Assembly: GCA_002049455.2 (NCBI GenBank)
Contig: KV919244.1
Location: 1-41,202 of the forward strand
From: Porphyra umbilicalis
Lineage: Eukaryota > Rhodophyta > Bangiophyceae > Bangiales > Bangiaceae
DNA: 41,202 nucleotides
Direction of reading: 5' to 3'
Shown: one piece after another, positions 20,797-31,702 of the stretch
Layout: each line of letters opens with the position of its first letter
Position numbering within the stretch: the first letter of the stretch is position 1
The notes under the pieces: generated by a model
The model's input: the letters and a program-made list of their open reading frames with translations, nothing else
What the model was told of the DNA's origin: nothing
Database searches by the model: none
Made by a program: the position numbers and the translations under genes

Positions 20797-22797
20797 ATGA
20801 TCGACCTCTTCTCCATCATTGAGGCCGGCGGCACCATCCTCTGGCAGTCCGAATTCATCCCCCTCCCCTCCCGCCCGCTGGACGCGCTCGTGCGGCGGGT
20901 GCTCCTCGCGGAGCGCTCCGCCTCTTCCTCCTTCACCGTCGGGCCGACCACCCTCCGCTGGGCGCTCGCCAACGCGTACGGCCTCGTCTTTGTCGTGGCC
21001 TACCCAACGCGCCTGCCGCCCGCGTACAAGGATAGCCTGCTGGCGGCGGCCAAGGAGGCGTTTGTCGGCGCGTATGGCCCCGCCCTCGGCGCCCCCGGTG
21101 CAGACGTGGACGAGCTCGACGTGAGCGGCTTTGACGAGGTGTTCCGCCGCCTCCACGCCGACGCCGAAGCAGCGGTGACCGTCGGGGGGGGCGCGCCGGC
21201 TAAGGGCGCCATGGCCCCCTACGCGGGGGCGGGGGGGGGGGGTAAGAAACGTGGCAAAGCCGGCCGCAAGAAGCGGGGGGGGGGGCTGGCGGGCAGCGAC
21301 GGCGAGCCGCCACCGCCGCCGCCGCCGCCCGTGGCCGCCGCGCCAACGGCGGCTGCCAAAGGCAGCGCCGACGGTGGCGGCGGCGACGAGGACGAAGACC
21401 CGCGGGCGCGGCTGGAGCGCGCGCGCGCGGCGTTTCTCCGCAAACGCGCGGGGGGGGGCGCCAGGCGGCGGCCGCCGCCGCCGCCGCCGCCGCGGCGGCG
21501 GCCTCTGCCCCCCCCCGCAAGCGGGAAAAAGTGCTCCGCACCGGCAGCCGGTCGGCGCCGACGCAAGCCGACATTGACGCGCTCGACATGAGCGCCCGCG
21601 CGGGCGACGGCGGCGGCGGCGGCGGTGCGGCCGCCGCCGCGCGCGACGCGGAGGAGCTCGCGCGGGTGCGGCGGCAGTTTGTCGACGCGGCCCCCAACAC
21701 AGCGTTTGACTACCTCGACGAGGAGGAGGAGGGGGGGGGGGTGACGCCCGCTCTGTGGTGGCGTCTGCGGGTGCGGCGGCGTCTGGCAAGCGCGGCGGTG
21801 GCGGCACGGGGTGGACGGGCGGCACGGCAATGACGGCGACGGACGGGGCGGCGGCGCCGTCGGCCGCCGCCGGCGTCGTCACCTTTTTCCGCGGCCTCGC
21901 GGGCGTGCAGCAGCTGTCTGCGGCGGAGCTCGCGCCCGCCCTCGCGTCGGTGCGCGACGCGCTCGTGGCGAAAAACGTGACGGCGGCCATTGCCGAGCGG
22001 CTGTGCGACTCGGTCGGCGCCTCCCTCGACGGCGTGCGCATGGCGTCCATGACGACCATTGCGGCGACGGTGCGCGGCGCGCTGCGCGACGCGCTGACGC
22101 GCCTCCTCACGCCCCGCCAGTCGACGGACATCCTCGCGGATATCGCGGCCAAGCGGGCGGCGGGCGGCGGCCCCTTTGTCATTGTCTTTTGCGGCGTCAA
22201 TGGGGTCGGCAAATCCACCTCCCTCGCCAAAACCGCCTACTACCTCCAACGCCACGGCCTGTCGGTCTTGTTGGCGGCGTGCGACACCTTTCGCGCGGGC
22301 GCCGTGGAGCAGCTGCGCACGCACGCGCGGTGCCTCGGCGTCGACTTGTACGACCGGGGGTACGGGCGCGACGCGGCGGGCGTCGCCGCCGACGCCATCC
22401 GCCGCGCGCGCGACACGCACACGGACGTGGTGCTCGTCGACACGGCCGGGCGGATGCAGGACAATGGGCCGCTGATGGCGGCGCTCGCCAAACTCGTCGC
22501 CACCAACCACCCCGACCGCGTGTTCTTTGTCGGCGAAGCGCTCGTCGGCAATGACGGCGTCGATCAGCTCACCAAATTCAACGCGGCGCTCGCCGACCAC
22601 CAGGCGGGCTCGGGGGGGTGCGCCTCGTCGACGGCATTGTGTTGACCAAGTTTGACACGATCGACGACAAGGTCGGCGCGGCGGTGAGTATGGTGTACGC
22701 GACGGGCGTGCCGGTGGTGTTTGTGGGCGTCGGGCAGACGTACATGGATTTGCGGACGATGAATACGGGGGCGTTGGTCAAGGCGCTGCTGCGGTAG
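20797..22797 (+). CDS. signal recognition particle receptor subunit alpha, frame changed at three G/C tracts
   Basis: This ER-membrane-associated GTPase receives SRP-ribosome complexes. The N-terminal longin-like SRX domain, which binds the beta subunit, is clear ([17 protein letters not shown], then [16 protein letters not shown] and LVFVVAYP). A Lys/Gly/Pro-rich linker follows. The conserved linker end ([22 protein letters not shown]) is one frame away. The NG GTPase domain holds [32 protein letters not shown] and FVGEALVGN in a third frame. The last block ([20 protein letters not shown] to the stop at 22797) returns to the first frame. The changes fall at the 21450-21516 tracts, the G run near 21731-21741 and the seven G at 22612-22618. 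Each is fixed by one more base in the tract. All GTPase motifs are intact, so the gene is probably functional, with tract-length error or slippage. Confidence 0.93.
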
Positions 22798-24096
22798 GGG
22801 TGGGGGGGGGGGGGAGGCGGCGGCGGGGGGGTGCGCCGGTCGACCGTGGGGAGCGAGCCCCGGGGCGGCACGGCCGCCCCGCGTCAGACTGCTGGTCGGT
22901 GCGCTTGGCTTGCCACTGCAGAGGTCTCCGTGTAAATCTGTAACTGCGCGCTCAGCCTGACAGCGCTTGCCGTGGTATGCACGTGCGGCCCATTTCTTCC
23001 GACTATGGCCACGCGCCAACGCACACAGGCCGGTGACGGCGGCTCGAACAACAAGACGGAGGGCAACAGCCATGGACAGCCCACTCGGGTGTCGTCCCGA
23101 AGTTTGCATGCAACTTCTTTCAATTGTTGTCGCAGCTAGGTACTCGCGCACTCTCCGCGTGTTGGTGGGGCTTGTGCCAGCGACGAGATCCGCGCGGCTG
23201 CCGTGACGCGGATGCCCTCTTCCAGCCGCGGCCCCGCCGCCCCGCCGCACGGTCAAGCGCGCCGCTCGACCGGCGCGCGGCCGTTCCCCGCGTCTCGGCC
23301 CGCGTCTCGGCCGCCGGCGCTTCCACCCCCCCCCCCGCGCTCGCCCCTTGCTCCCCCCCCAGTCCCCCCCCGGCCCCGCCCCTCGTTTCCTTGCACCGCC
23401 GCCGCGGGCGTCGGCGCGTGGATCGGCGGCCGCCCGATGGCGGCGGCCGGCGTGTCCGCGCGGGCCCCCGGCGGCGGCGGCGGCGGCGGCGGGGGCGCCC
23501 CCCCCCACCCCCCGTCGGCGGTCCACCCGTGGCGGGCTCCGCGCGCCGCCGCCACCGCCACCTCCACCGCCGCCGCCGCCTTTGTCGGCGGCGCCGGCGC
23601 CTCGACGCCGTTGCGCGGGGCGCCCGCGACGCGGGCGCGCGCCGGCGGCGGCGGCAGCGTGTGCCGCCGCCGCGGCCTGCCGGCGGCGGCCGCCCGCCGC
23701 CGCCGCCGCTGCTGCCGCCGCACCCCACTGACCGCCGCCGTCGGCGGCGGGGGTGGTGCCGGTGACGGCGGCGACGGCGGGGACGGCGACGGGGAGGGCG
23801 GGCCGCGGCGGGGGGGGGGCGGGCGGCGAGCCCGGGCGCCGCCGTGCGCGGCGTGGCCGACTGGCTCCGCACCGCCGCCGCGGCGGTGCGCCCGGGTGCC
23901 GCCGCCGCCAGCCGCCCAGATGCGGCTGCCGACGGCGAGTCGGTCGGCGACGCGGGCGGCGGCGGCCCGCCCGCCGCCCTTGCCGGCGGGGACCCCCCCC
24001 CCCGGTAGCGTCGACGGTCGACCCCCCCCGCCGCCCCTGGGCGCCCCCCCCCACCCCCCCCCCACCCCGCCCCTCCCCCCCCCCCCCCCCGGCGCC
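22798..24096. other. very GC-rich spacer, possibly including the N-terminal extension of the EGY-like gene
   Basis: The first half has no recognisable gene. From about 23200 the sequence is extremely GC-rich and every frame is open as Ala/Gly/Pro/Arg low complexity, so ORF length has no meaning. A plastid transit peptide for the next gene could start at 23437 (ATGGCGGCGGCC). Because of many homopolymers, the frame cannot be fixed. The last 50 bases before 24097 are almost pure C. Confidence 0.4.
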
Positions 24097-26020
24097 ATGG
24101 CCATCACCCCCGCCGAGCTGGCGACCATCCGCAAAATCTTTGGCCCCGAAACCTTTTTCGCCATTGACGTGCACTGCCCGCCCGGCGGCCTCGTCTTTCG
24201 GGGCAACCTCCGCGGGCCCCCCGGCCCGACCGTGGACGCGCTCAACCGGCGGCTGGTGGCGGTGCTCGGCCACGACCGCTACACCGCGTGCCTCGTGCAG
24301 GGGGACGAGCCGGTGGCGGCGGCGGCGGCGCCGGGGCGCGTCGTCCCGTCGCCGTCGGGGGCGACCAAGCCGGTCGTCCTCATCGTGCCGTCGCGGCGGG
24401 CCATGGAGGGGGGGGGGGGGGGGGGGTGCGCGCCCGCTCCGCCATCCTCGCCGGCCTGTCCCTCGCCACCTTGTACGCGGGCGTCGTGTGGAGCCACGTG
24501 CCGGTGGTGGTGGAGGTGCCGCAGCGGGGGGGGGGGGGGGGGACGCCCCAGCGCTCTCGTCGACGGGGGGGGGGGGGGGCGCCGAGGCGACCCGCCGCCG
24601 CCCCCGCCGGCGCGTCGGGCGCGTGGCGCGCCCCGCCGTCGACGCCCGCCGCCGCCGCGTCTGTGGCGTCTGCGGGGCGGCCACGGCGGCAGGTCGTCCT
24701 CGTCACCTCCCCCGTCATGCCCCTCGGCTTTCTCCGCACCGCCGTCGGCACCGCCGCGCGCCGCGCGTCGGCGGCGGTCCCCCTCTTTGCGCGCGGCAGC
24801 GTGCCCGCCGCGGTCGCCCCCGCGGTGCGCGGGGCGGTGCTCGCGCAGTCGCGCGCGGTGGCGGCGGCGACGCTCACCGCCGCCGCGCTGATTGCGGCGG
24901 GGGTCGCCGCGCAGCGCGCGGCGGCGGCGGCGGCGGGGGTTGTGCTCGGCCCGCCGACGGTGCTGCCGATGCTCGGCGGCACGCTCGGGTCCCTCGGGTG
25001 GCTCGCGTCGCCCCCGCCCGACCGGCCGTCGCTCGTGCGCATTGGGGCGGCGGGGTCGGCGACGCTGCTCGTGCTGTCGGCCGCCGTGTTTTTGGTCGGC
25101 GTCGCCCTGTCGGTCGTGCCGCCGTCGACGCCGGCGCTGCTGGGGGGGTACCCCACCGCCCTCGCCGTGCCGTCCATGGGGCTCCTGCGCTTGCCGTTGG
25201 AGCGGGGGGGGCTCGGCTCGACGTTGGTGCCGGGGGGGCTCCTCGCCGCCCTCGCGCGGGCGGGGCGTTTGTATCTGCTGCCGCCGGCGCCGGCGCGAGC
25301 GGCGGCGGCGGCGGCCGCCGCGTCGGCGGCTGGCGGGCCGGCGGCGGCGGCGGCGGCGGCGGCAGCTCCCCCGCCGGTGCTGCTCGTGCACGCGCTCGTC
25401 GTTGCGGGCCTGGTCGGCCTCCGCGCGGCCGCTGCCGGCCTCCTCATCCTCCGCGGCACCGACGGCGGGCGGCTGGTGCGGGGCGTGTATGGCCGCCGCA
25501 CGGCGGCGCTCGCGCAGCGCGTGACCGTCGCGGGCCTCGTGGCTGGCGTTGTGGCGTTTGGTGTGACGTGGCCCCTGTGGCTGCTCGTCATGCTCGTCGT
25601 CCTGGGGGGGGGGGGATGACCGTGCGGCCGACGCGCGGCGCCGCCGTCAATGGGGGGGGGGGGGGGGGGACGATGCCGTCGACGGTGACGGCGACCACGT
25701 CCATTGGCTCCACGCCGCCGGCCACGCCGGCACAGGCGGCGGGCGGCGGTGGGGGCGCCAATGGGAGGGGGAGCGGCTCTGCCAAGGCCGCTACAGGGCG
25801 GCGGGGCCTCGGCCGCATCCGCGGCGGCAGCGGTAGCGGCAATGGCAATGGCGGCGGCGGCGGCGGCACGACGGCGGTGCAGGTGGCCGACCGCCCATGC
25901 CGCAACGAGTGCACCGAGCCGTCGGACGCGGCGGCGGTTGGGGTGTACGTGCTGCTGCTGGTGATGCTCGGGCTGGTGCTCCCGCTGCCGTACACGTGGC
26001 TGCCTTTCCCGGGGCGGTAG
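24097..26020 (+). CDS. EGY-like site-2-protease homologue lacking HExxH (likely pseudoprotease), frame changed at two G tracts
   Basis: EGY proteins are plastid membrane proteins related to M50/site-2 proteases. The N-terminal domain is diagnostic: TPAELATIRKIFGPETFF, then GGLVFRGNLRG, a Lys/Leu helix and KPVVLIVPSRR, in the order of plant EGY1-EGY3. After a 19-G tract (24408-24426) the frame moves by one. A run of Ala-rich membrane segments follows (for example TLLVLSAAVFLVGVALSVV). Near 24885-24925, where active members have HELGH, this one reads AGVAAQRAA, so the zinc ligands are absent. The second motif keeps TDGGRLVRGVYGRR (about 25455-25500) but lacks the usual Asn/Pro before it. A second frame change at G runs near 25602-25615 leads, through a Gly-rich insert, to the last membrane segment (VYVLLLVMLGLVLPLPYTW). 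Plant EGY3 also lacks HExxH. The 24097 start leaves no transit peptide; upstream extension is possible. Confidence 0.75.
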
Positions 26021-27153
26021 GCCGCGCGGGGGCGACGGCCACGCGTGGGGGGGGGGGGCGTGGCCCATGCGTGGCGGGCGTAGTGCTTGTGCGTGTGGTG
26101 GTGTGGGGGGGGGGGCGGGTCGGCGTGCGCGCGTGAGACGGCGGGGCGGGCGCCTCGCCGGGGGGCGCGGTGACATGGCGGCCATGGCGGGGTGGCCGCC
26201 GCTGTGCGTGCGCCGTCGGTCGGGCGTGGACGCTGGTGGGCGGGGGCGTCTCGCCACAGTGTGGGTGTCGGCGTTGCTTGCGGGGCTTGTCCCTGCCCGT
26301 CTGGGGTGCGCCTGGGTGCTTCCGACCTGTTTGAGAAAAACAGCGCGAGAAGAGAAGAAAGCAATGAGATGAATCCCAGGCGCTGGCGCGTACCGCGCAG
26401 GTGCGGTCCCTGAAGGGCGCACAGATGACGTCGGCGGGGCGCATGAGGTTCTTTCCGCGCCTGCGGCGGACCCAGCTGGATGACCGCCCGACCAAACCCG
26501 CCGCCCGCGCGGGCAATCACCCGCGGCCGATGGCGGCGGCGGCGGCATAGAAGCAGTCAGCCTTGCTCCTACTGGCGTATGGGTACAGGGAGACGTGTGG
26601 CCGCCCCCACCGCCACTATGCAGAACTGCCCCTACGCCGCCTGAGGCCACAAGTGCCCCCTCGCCCGTAACACACAAAGGTTGTAGCTTTCTTTGTGTGT
26701 GCCATCCAACCAACGGATAGCGTCGACTTCACTCGAGGCTGCGGGCGTCGTCTGTGACGCGCACGGGTGCTCGACTGTCAAGAAAAACAACAGCTTGACG
26801 CCACCTTCACGGTGGTCAACCCGCGCAACAACCATTGGTTGGCAAACCAAACGGACGCCAGGCTCACCGACACGGCGGAAGAGTGGGGCGAGCGGCGGCG
26901 GCACCGACAACCTACGCATCATGCGTACCGGACAGCAAAGGTCAGGTGTGGCGCTGCCGCGGCAGCGGCGTCCCGGTCGCCGGCAGGCGCTGCGGTGGCG
27001 CACCCAACCGGTTGGGCGGGGGTGGTAAAGGCAGCGGCCGGCGACGTCGGGAGCCACACACCTCACTCAGGTCAATCGGTTATTCTGGTCTGCTGCAACG
27101 GAGCGTCCGTCCCGCCAGCGACGGCGCCACTAGCGCCGCTCAACCTCTTGGCA

Positions 27154-27209
27154 GTGGCAGAGACGCTCCATAGGCAGGCCATGGCCTGCCTGTGGAGCGT
27201 CTCTGCCAC
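27154..27209. repeat. 56-bp near-perfect palindrome
   Basis: Two 28-base arms with no spacer, centred on GGCCATGGCC, match at 27 of 28 positions. The outer sequence is GTGGCAGAGACGCTCCA. Confidence 0.92.
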
Positions 27210-27245
27210 GCTGCGCATCGGGTGGCGCCACCCGATGCGCAGCGT
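27208..27245. repeat. 38-bp perfect palindrome
   Basis: Starts ACGCTGCGCATCGGGTGGC and is followed immediately by its exact reverse complement. It abuts, and overlaps by two bases, the 56-bp palindrome. Confidence 0.95.
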
Positions 27246-28405
27246 CGAGTCGGCCCGCCCTACGGGAAAATTTTCCTGGGTAGCCTCGCGGCGTTCAGCG
27301 AGCCTTTGTGGCACATTCCGCGACGCTGTGGTTTCCACATCTCGGAAAGGAGAGGAATCCGTTGGACGCGACGCGAGCGACCCTTGTAGTTACTTGTGGT
27401 GATGGAACCGCCCTCCTTTGTTTCCCTCAACTCGCCCAAGCACGACGAGTGGCCACGTGGACTCTCCCCCCATTGACGTGGCGGCGCTGTACTGTATGCG
27501 CTGGCCGACGGGGTGACTGCGCGGGCGCCCGCGCGCCCCGTCGCGTGACGCTCCCACCGTCGCGTGGGAGGAGCCGCCGCACCCCACCGCGCTCGCGGCG
27601 CGGCGCGCGGCAGGAGCAGCCACCCACCCGACCGGCCGACGGGCGCCGCTGCGGCGCACGTGGCTGGCGTGCCACCGTCGGGTGGGCCCCGCAAAGGGGT
27701 GGGAGGGGGGGGTGGGTGGGGAGGAGGGATCTGCACGCGAGCTCCCCGGGAGCACCCCACCCGCCGCGGCCGCGGGCCGCGGCGCCAGCCGCCACGCCGC
27801 CGCGCCCCCCCCCGCCGAGGGGCTTGCACGAGGGGAGACGACGCGCGTTGGGACGCGCCCGCGCGGACGCCCGCGCGGCCGGCGACCGCCACCCGCGGTC
27901 CGTGATGTCGGCGTGCGTGCCGCGCGGCGGGCGGACCGGGGCGCGGCGGCTGGCGGGCGGGCGGGTTGGGGGTGGCGCGCTGGCGGCCGCACCCCGCGGG
28001 TTGTGGGGCGAGCGCGCAACACGCGGCGTTTGGCGTCGCCGATGGGCGTGAGCCCCCCCCAGTGCGGGGGAGGCAGGGACCGTCCATAGCCAAGAACCGC
28101 ATGAAAAAAAAGGGAAAAAGAAGAAGAGAAGAAAAAACTAGGCCACAACAGCTTGCACCCAGTGGGCGCCACCACCCCAGTCACCGCCAACTGTCAACGC
28201 GTGTCCGGGCCCGCGCTGCACGCCCCACCGCTACGCTCCAACCAAAAAAACAACCAAAAAACACGCCCGAAACCCACCCACCCACCCGCCGACACAACAA
28301 AAATAGAGGGAAGGAAACAAAAAACAAACAAAAAAGACCACCCCGGCCGGCACCCCCCGCCCGTCCCCCCAGACCCGTGCCACCCCCCCCCCCCCCCCCA
28401 CCCCC

Positions 28406-29132
28406 TCAAGCCTCCACATAGTCGTACAGGATGTGGTGGAACTTGCGGCGCAGCTGCCGCAGCGCCCGAATCTCCGTCTGCCGCACGCGCGACAGGGGCA
28501 CCTGGTAGGCCGTTGCGAGCTCCTCCAACGCCATCGGGCGGCCGTCAAACCAGCCGTAGCGGAGGCACACGACGTGGCGCTCCATTGGCGACAGCATCCA
28601 CAACACGTTGTCCAAGTCGTCCCGCAGCTGCGTGGCCGTCACCACCTCCTCGGGCGACGCTTCGCCGCTGACGAGGACGTCGCGGAGGGTTGTTTCGACG
28701 CCGCCGGCGCCGCCCCCCCCCCCCCGCCCCCCCCCCACGGCCGGCGCGCCCCGCCCCCCCCGCCCCGTACAGCGGCCGGTCGAGGGACACGGTGCGGGTC
28801 TCCTCCACCTTGTCGAGGATAAACGCGAGCCGCCGGGGCGTCACGCGGAGGCGGGCGGCGAGTTCCGCTTGGGAGGGGGGGCGCTCGAGCTCCTCCGCAA
28901 GCGCCAGCCGCGCCGCCGCCGCCCGCGACGCGACCGACCCGACGTGCACGGGGAGGCGGATGACGCGGGACGCGTCGGCGAGCGCGCGCGTGATCGCCTG
29001 CCGAATCCACCACGACGCGTACGTTGCAAAGCGGTAGCCGCGGGACGCGTCAAAGCGCTCGGCGCCCTTGATGAGGCCGAGGGAGCCCTCCTGCACCAAA
29101 TCCGCAAGCGTCAAGCCGCTGCTGCCCGAGCG

Positions 29133-29170
<38 letters not shown>

Positions 29171-29833
29171 TGGCGGCGAAACCCCCCCCGCCCCCCCCCC
29201 CCCCCCCCCCCCCCCCCCAGCCGGTGCCGCTGGTAGTCGTACCGCCGCGCAATCGACACGACGAGGCGGAGGTTGGCGGCGACGAGGCGCTCCCGCGCGG
29301 CCGTCCCCTCGGCGAGGGCGCGGGCCCAGTCGCCCCGGCCGACGCCGACGGCGTCGGCCCACTCGTCGGCCGACGGCGGTCGGCCGAGGCGGTCGGCGAG
29401 CGCGTCGCGCGCGCGCTGCCACCGCAGCAGCCGCCCGACCGACGCGGCCGTCGCGTGCACCTCTGCGTCGTCGAGCATGGACACGGCGCGCACTTCGCGC
29501 ATGTAGGCGCCGAGGCCCGCCGCTTCCGCCGCCCCGCCGCCGCCGCCGCCGCCGCGGGGGGCGGCGGGCGCGCCGCCCGCGCGGGGGGAAAAGGCGGGCG
29601 GCACGCGGGTGGGGGGGGGCGCCCCGCGCGCCCGGCCGCCGCGTCGGTGGCGGCCACGCGGGCCGTGACGGCGGCGGGGGGGGGGGGGGAGCGCACACGA
29701 CGGCGCCTCGGTGGCGGCGGTGGCGGTGGCGGCGGCAGCGGCGGCGGCGGCGGCGGCCGACGCGCGCCGCCGCGGGGTGGCGGTGGCGGCGGTGGTGGTG
29801 GTGGTGGTGGTGGCAGTGCCTGCGGCCGCGGCT

Positions 29834-29865
<32 letters not shown>

Positions 29866-30048
29866 TGAAGCGGCCGCCCCGCCGCCGGCGGTGCGGGCGC
29901 CGCGCCGCCGCGCGGGGGTGGCCGCGACGGCGGCGGCGGTCCACGTCGGGCGCGCTCGGCCGGCGGCACCGCCTCGTTGCCGCCCGCCGACGAGGCGGTC
30001 GGCCGCGACGGCGCCGACGCCCGCCGGGGTCGGCACAAAGGCGGCCAT
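28406..30048 (-). CDS. plastid-type RNA polymerase sigma-70 factor, frame changed at two poly-G tracts
   Basis: Nuclear-encoded sigma factors direct the plastid bacterial-type RNA polymerase to promoters. The start at 30048 (MAAFVPTPAGVGAV) gives an Ala/Arg-rich, acid-poor N-terminus with Phe near the start, suiting a red-algal transit peptide; an in-frame ATG at 30129 is possible. Region 1.2 (GLGAYMREVRAVSMLDDAEV) and region 2.1 (RLVAANLRLVVSIARRYDY) come first. A Gly-rich insert from a 28-C plus-strand run (29191-29218) follows and the frame moves. Regions 2.2-2.4 (LADLVQEGSLGLIKGAERFD, FATYASWWIRQAITR, SRVIRLPVHV) and region 3 are in the second frame. After another G tract near 28700-28735, region 4 (MLSPMERHVVCLRYGWFDGR and the LSRVRQTEIRALRQLRRKF helix) ends at 28406. 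All regions are present. Which nuclear sigma class it belongs to cannot be told. Confidence 0.92.
29191..29218. repeat. run of 28 C inside the sigma factor gene
   Basis: The longest homopolymer in the window, preceded by a further eight C. It encodes poly-Gly on the minus strand and sits at the junction where the sigma reading frame changes. Confidence 0.9.
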
Positions 30049-31394
30049 CCTTGGCGGCCGCCGCTCCCGAGGCGGGGGCGTCGACAGAGGCACCCGCACA
30101 AGGGAGCGCAAGGGACGCCGAGCGGCCACCCGAGGGACCGCAACCGTGACCGCTTTGGCGGCGGCGGCGGCGGCAAGCAGAGGAAGGAAAACGGGGGGGC
30201 GGTCGAGGGGGGGCGGCGGGCCGGGGGAGGTCGAGGGGGGGAGAGATGGGCGCTGTCAGGGGCGGGGTGCCTGCTGCGCCAGCCGACGGGCTTGTGTTTG
30301 TGTCCCGATGGCACCCGCTGCGCACGGACGCCGATAGCCGGGAGGTGCCGACCTGAAAGGCACCGAGACCACCGCACGGCGTGCCCCGCGCAGCGACCGC
30401 CGTCAGGCCTGCAGGGGGTCCCCCCCCACGGACATGACCGCGCCACCGACAAACGGGCGAGCACCCAGCGAGGCGCCGGATCCGCTGCCCCCCCACGCAC
30501 CCGCACGGCGTGCCGCACCCCACCCTCAACGCCCCGCCGCCGAGCCGCCCCGCCGGCGCGCCCGCAGAGGGGTGTGTGCCCCCGGCGGGCGGGGTGCGGC
30601 AGCTCGGCCAACCCCGCGCCGGCCAGGTGCGCTCCCACCCGGTGGAGCTCAACCCCCGGGGGTGGCGGGCTCGTTGGGGAGCTCCCAACGGAAAACCTCG
30701 CCCAATCTCCCACCCCGCACACCGTGCATCGGGCCGTGTGTGGCCGGCGTGCCAACACCGTTGGCCGCCAACGGCCAAATGGGGCGGTGCCCGCTGAGCG
30801 GGCCGGGCCAAACGTCAATAATCGCTATGATAGCGGCCGCCGCCCGGGGCGGCGGCAGGTGGCCGGATGCGGCTGGCAGGTGCGCGCCGTTGGGCCGGCG
30901 AGTGGGGCGACGCGGAGCGTCGGGCGGGGGGGGGGGCGCCCGTGATCCGCCAGCTTCACGGCGGGGCTGGCCGCGCGCAGGCGACGGGGAGACCCGGCCC
31001 CCCGTGGGCGCCGCGGGGGAAGTGGCGGACCGCGGCGTCCCCCCCCGTCCGGGGATCCGCGAGGCTGGCCCCGTCTGTGGGAGCGGGCCCCACGCCCAGT
31101 TAAGCCGTCGCATACGGCTTTCCGCATTACAGCCGTCTACGAAAAGAAAACTGCGACGTGGCGAAATGTGAATGGGGCGTGGGGTCACGGAGCGACCCCA
31201 CACTCTGGCACACTGTGAGAGGGGGTGCGACCCCCCGCGATCGGGAGGGGGGGGTTGAACGACCAATTGGTACCGCCCCTGCGTCCACGGCGGACGACGG
31301 CGTCGCGATTGCATTCGACACTGTCTGTCTGTGATCCTCGGATCATCAACTGCCTGCCGCGCTTCGCGGCTCGGTTCTCTTCACCAGACTCCTA
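30049..31394. other. upstream region of the sigma gene, no further gene recognised
   Basis: GC-rich, with many short hairpins: for example CCGTTGGC/GCCAACGG near 30763-30780, CGCTAT/ATAGCG near 30822-30835, and GTGGGGTC/GACCCCAC at 31179-31201. No domain is seen in the open frames. It ends at the CTA duplication of the CACTA-class element. Confidence 0.35.
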
Positions 31395-31418
31395 CCCTAC
31401 GGGACAGAAACCTCAAGG
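31395..31418. repeat. left terminal inverted repeat of the CACTA-class element
   Basis: 24 bases beginning CCCTACGGGAC, preceded by the CTA duplication at 31392-31394. Confidence 0.85.
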
Positions 31419-31702
31419 TTGAGGTTTTCGCAGGGACCCGCAGGGCACCGTCCACCAGGCCAGAAACCTCAACAAAACCTCAAGAATTGCAGTTTGATTG
31501 GCTCACAGTCGCTCTCACAAGCAGGGCCCGGCTCGTAGGCTCACATTGCCACACGCTCAGCAGTGAACAAAGGCATCTCATTGGCCAAAAATATGACGTG
31601 TTCCTGGGTCACGAGATGACTACTAGGCCAGGGGACGGGCAAAATTACTACAGCTATGTACTGTCGCACTGCTCTGTATTCAATAGCCTAATCCATGCTT
31701 TA

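Larger units (their letters stand above)
26021..28405. other. convergent intergenic region without a recognised gene
   Basis: Lies between the 3' ends of the EGY-like and sigma genes. Long frames on both strands are low-complexity products of high GC. It holds a 10-bp-stem hairpin at 26670-26700 and two large palindromes at 27154-27245. The end is A-rich on the plus strand (T-rich in the sigma gene's sense), fitting its 3' untranslated region, with a 17-C run at 28383-28399 just past the sigma stop codon. Confidence 0.4.

Noticed and set aside
22564..24684. 706-codon minus-strand frame
   Set aside because: Antisense to the end of SRP receptor alpha and to GC-rich spacer; no domain.
24380..26713. 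777-codon minus-strand frame
   Set aside because: Antisense shadow of the EGY-like gene; Ala/Pro/Arg low complexity with no motif.
28545..30818. 757-codon minus-strand frame as a single protein
   Set aside because: Only its central part is sigma regions 2-3. The rest is low complexity or the wrong frame of the same sigma gene.
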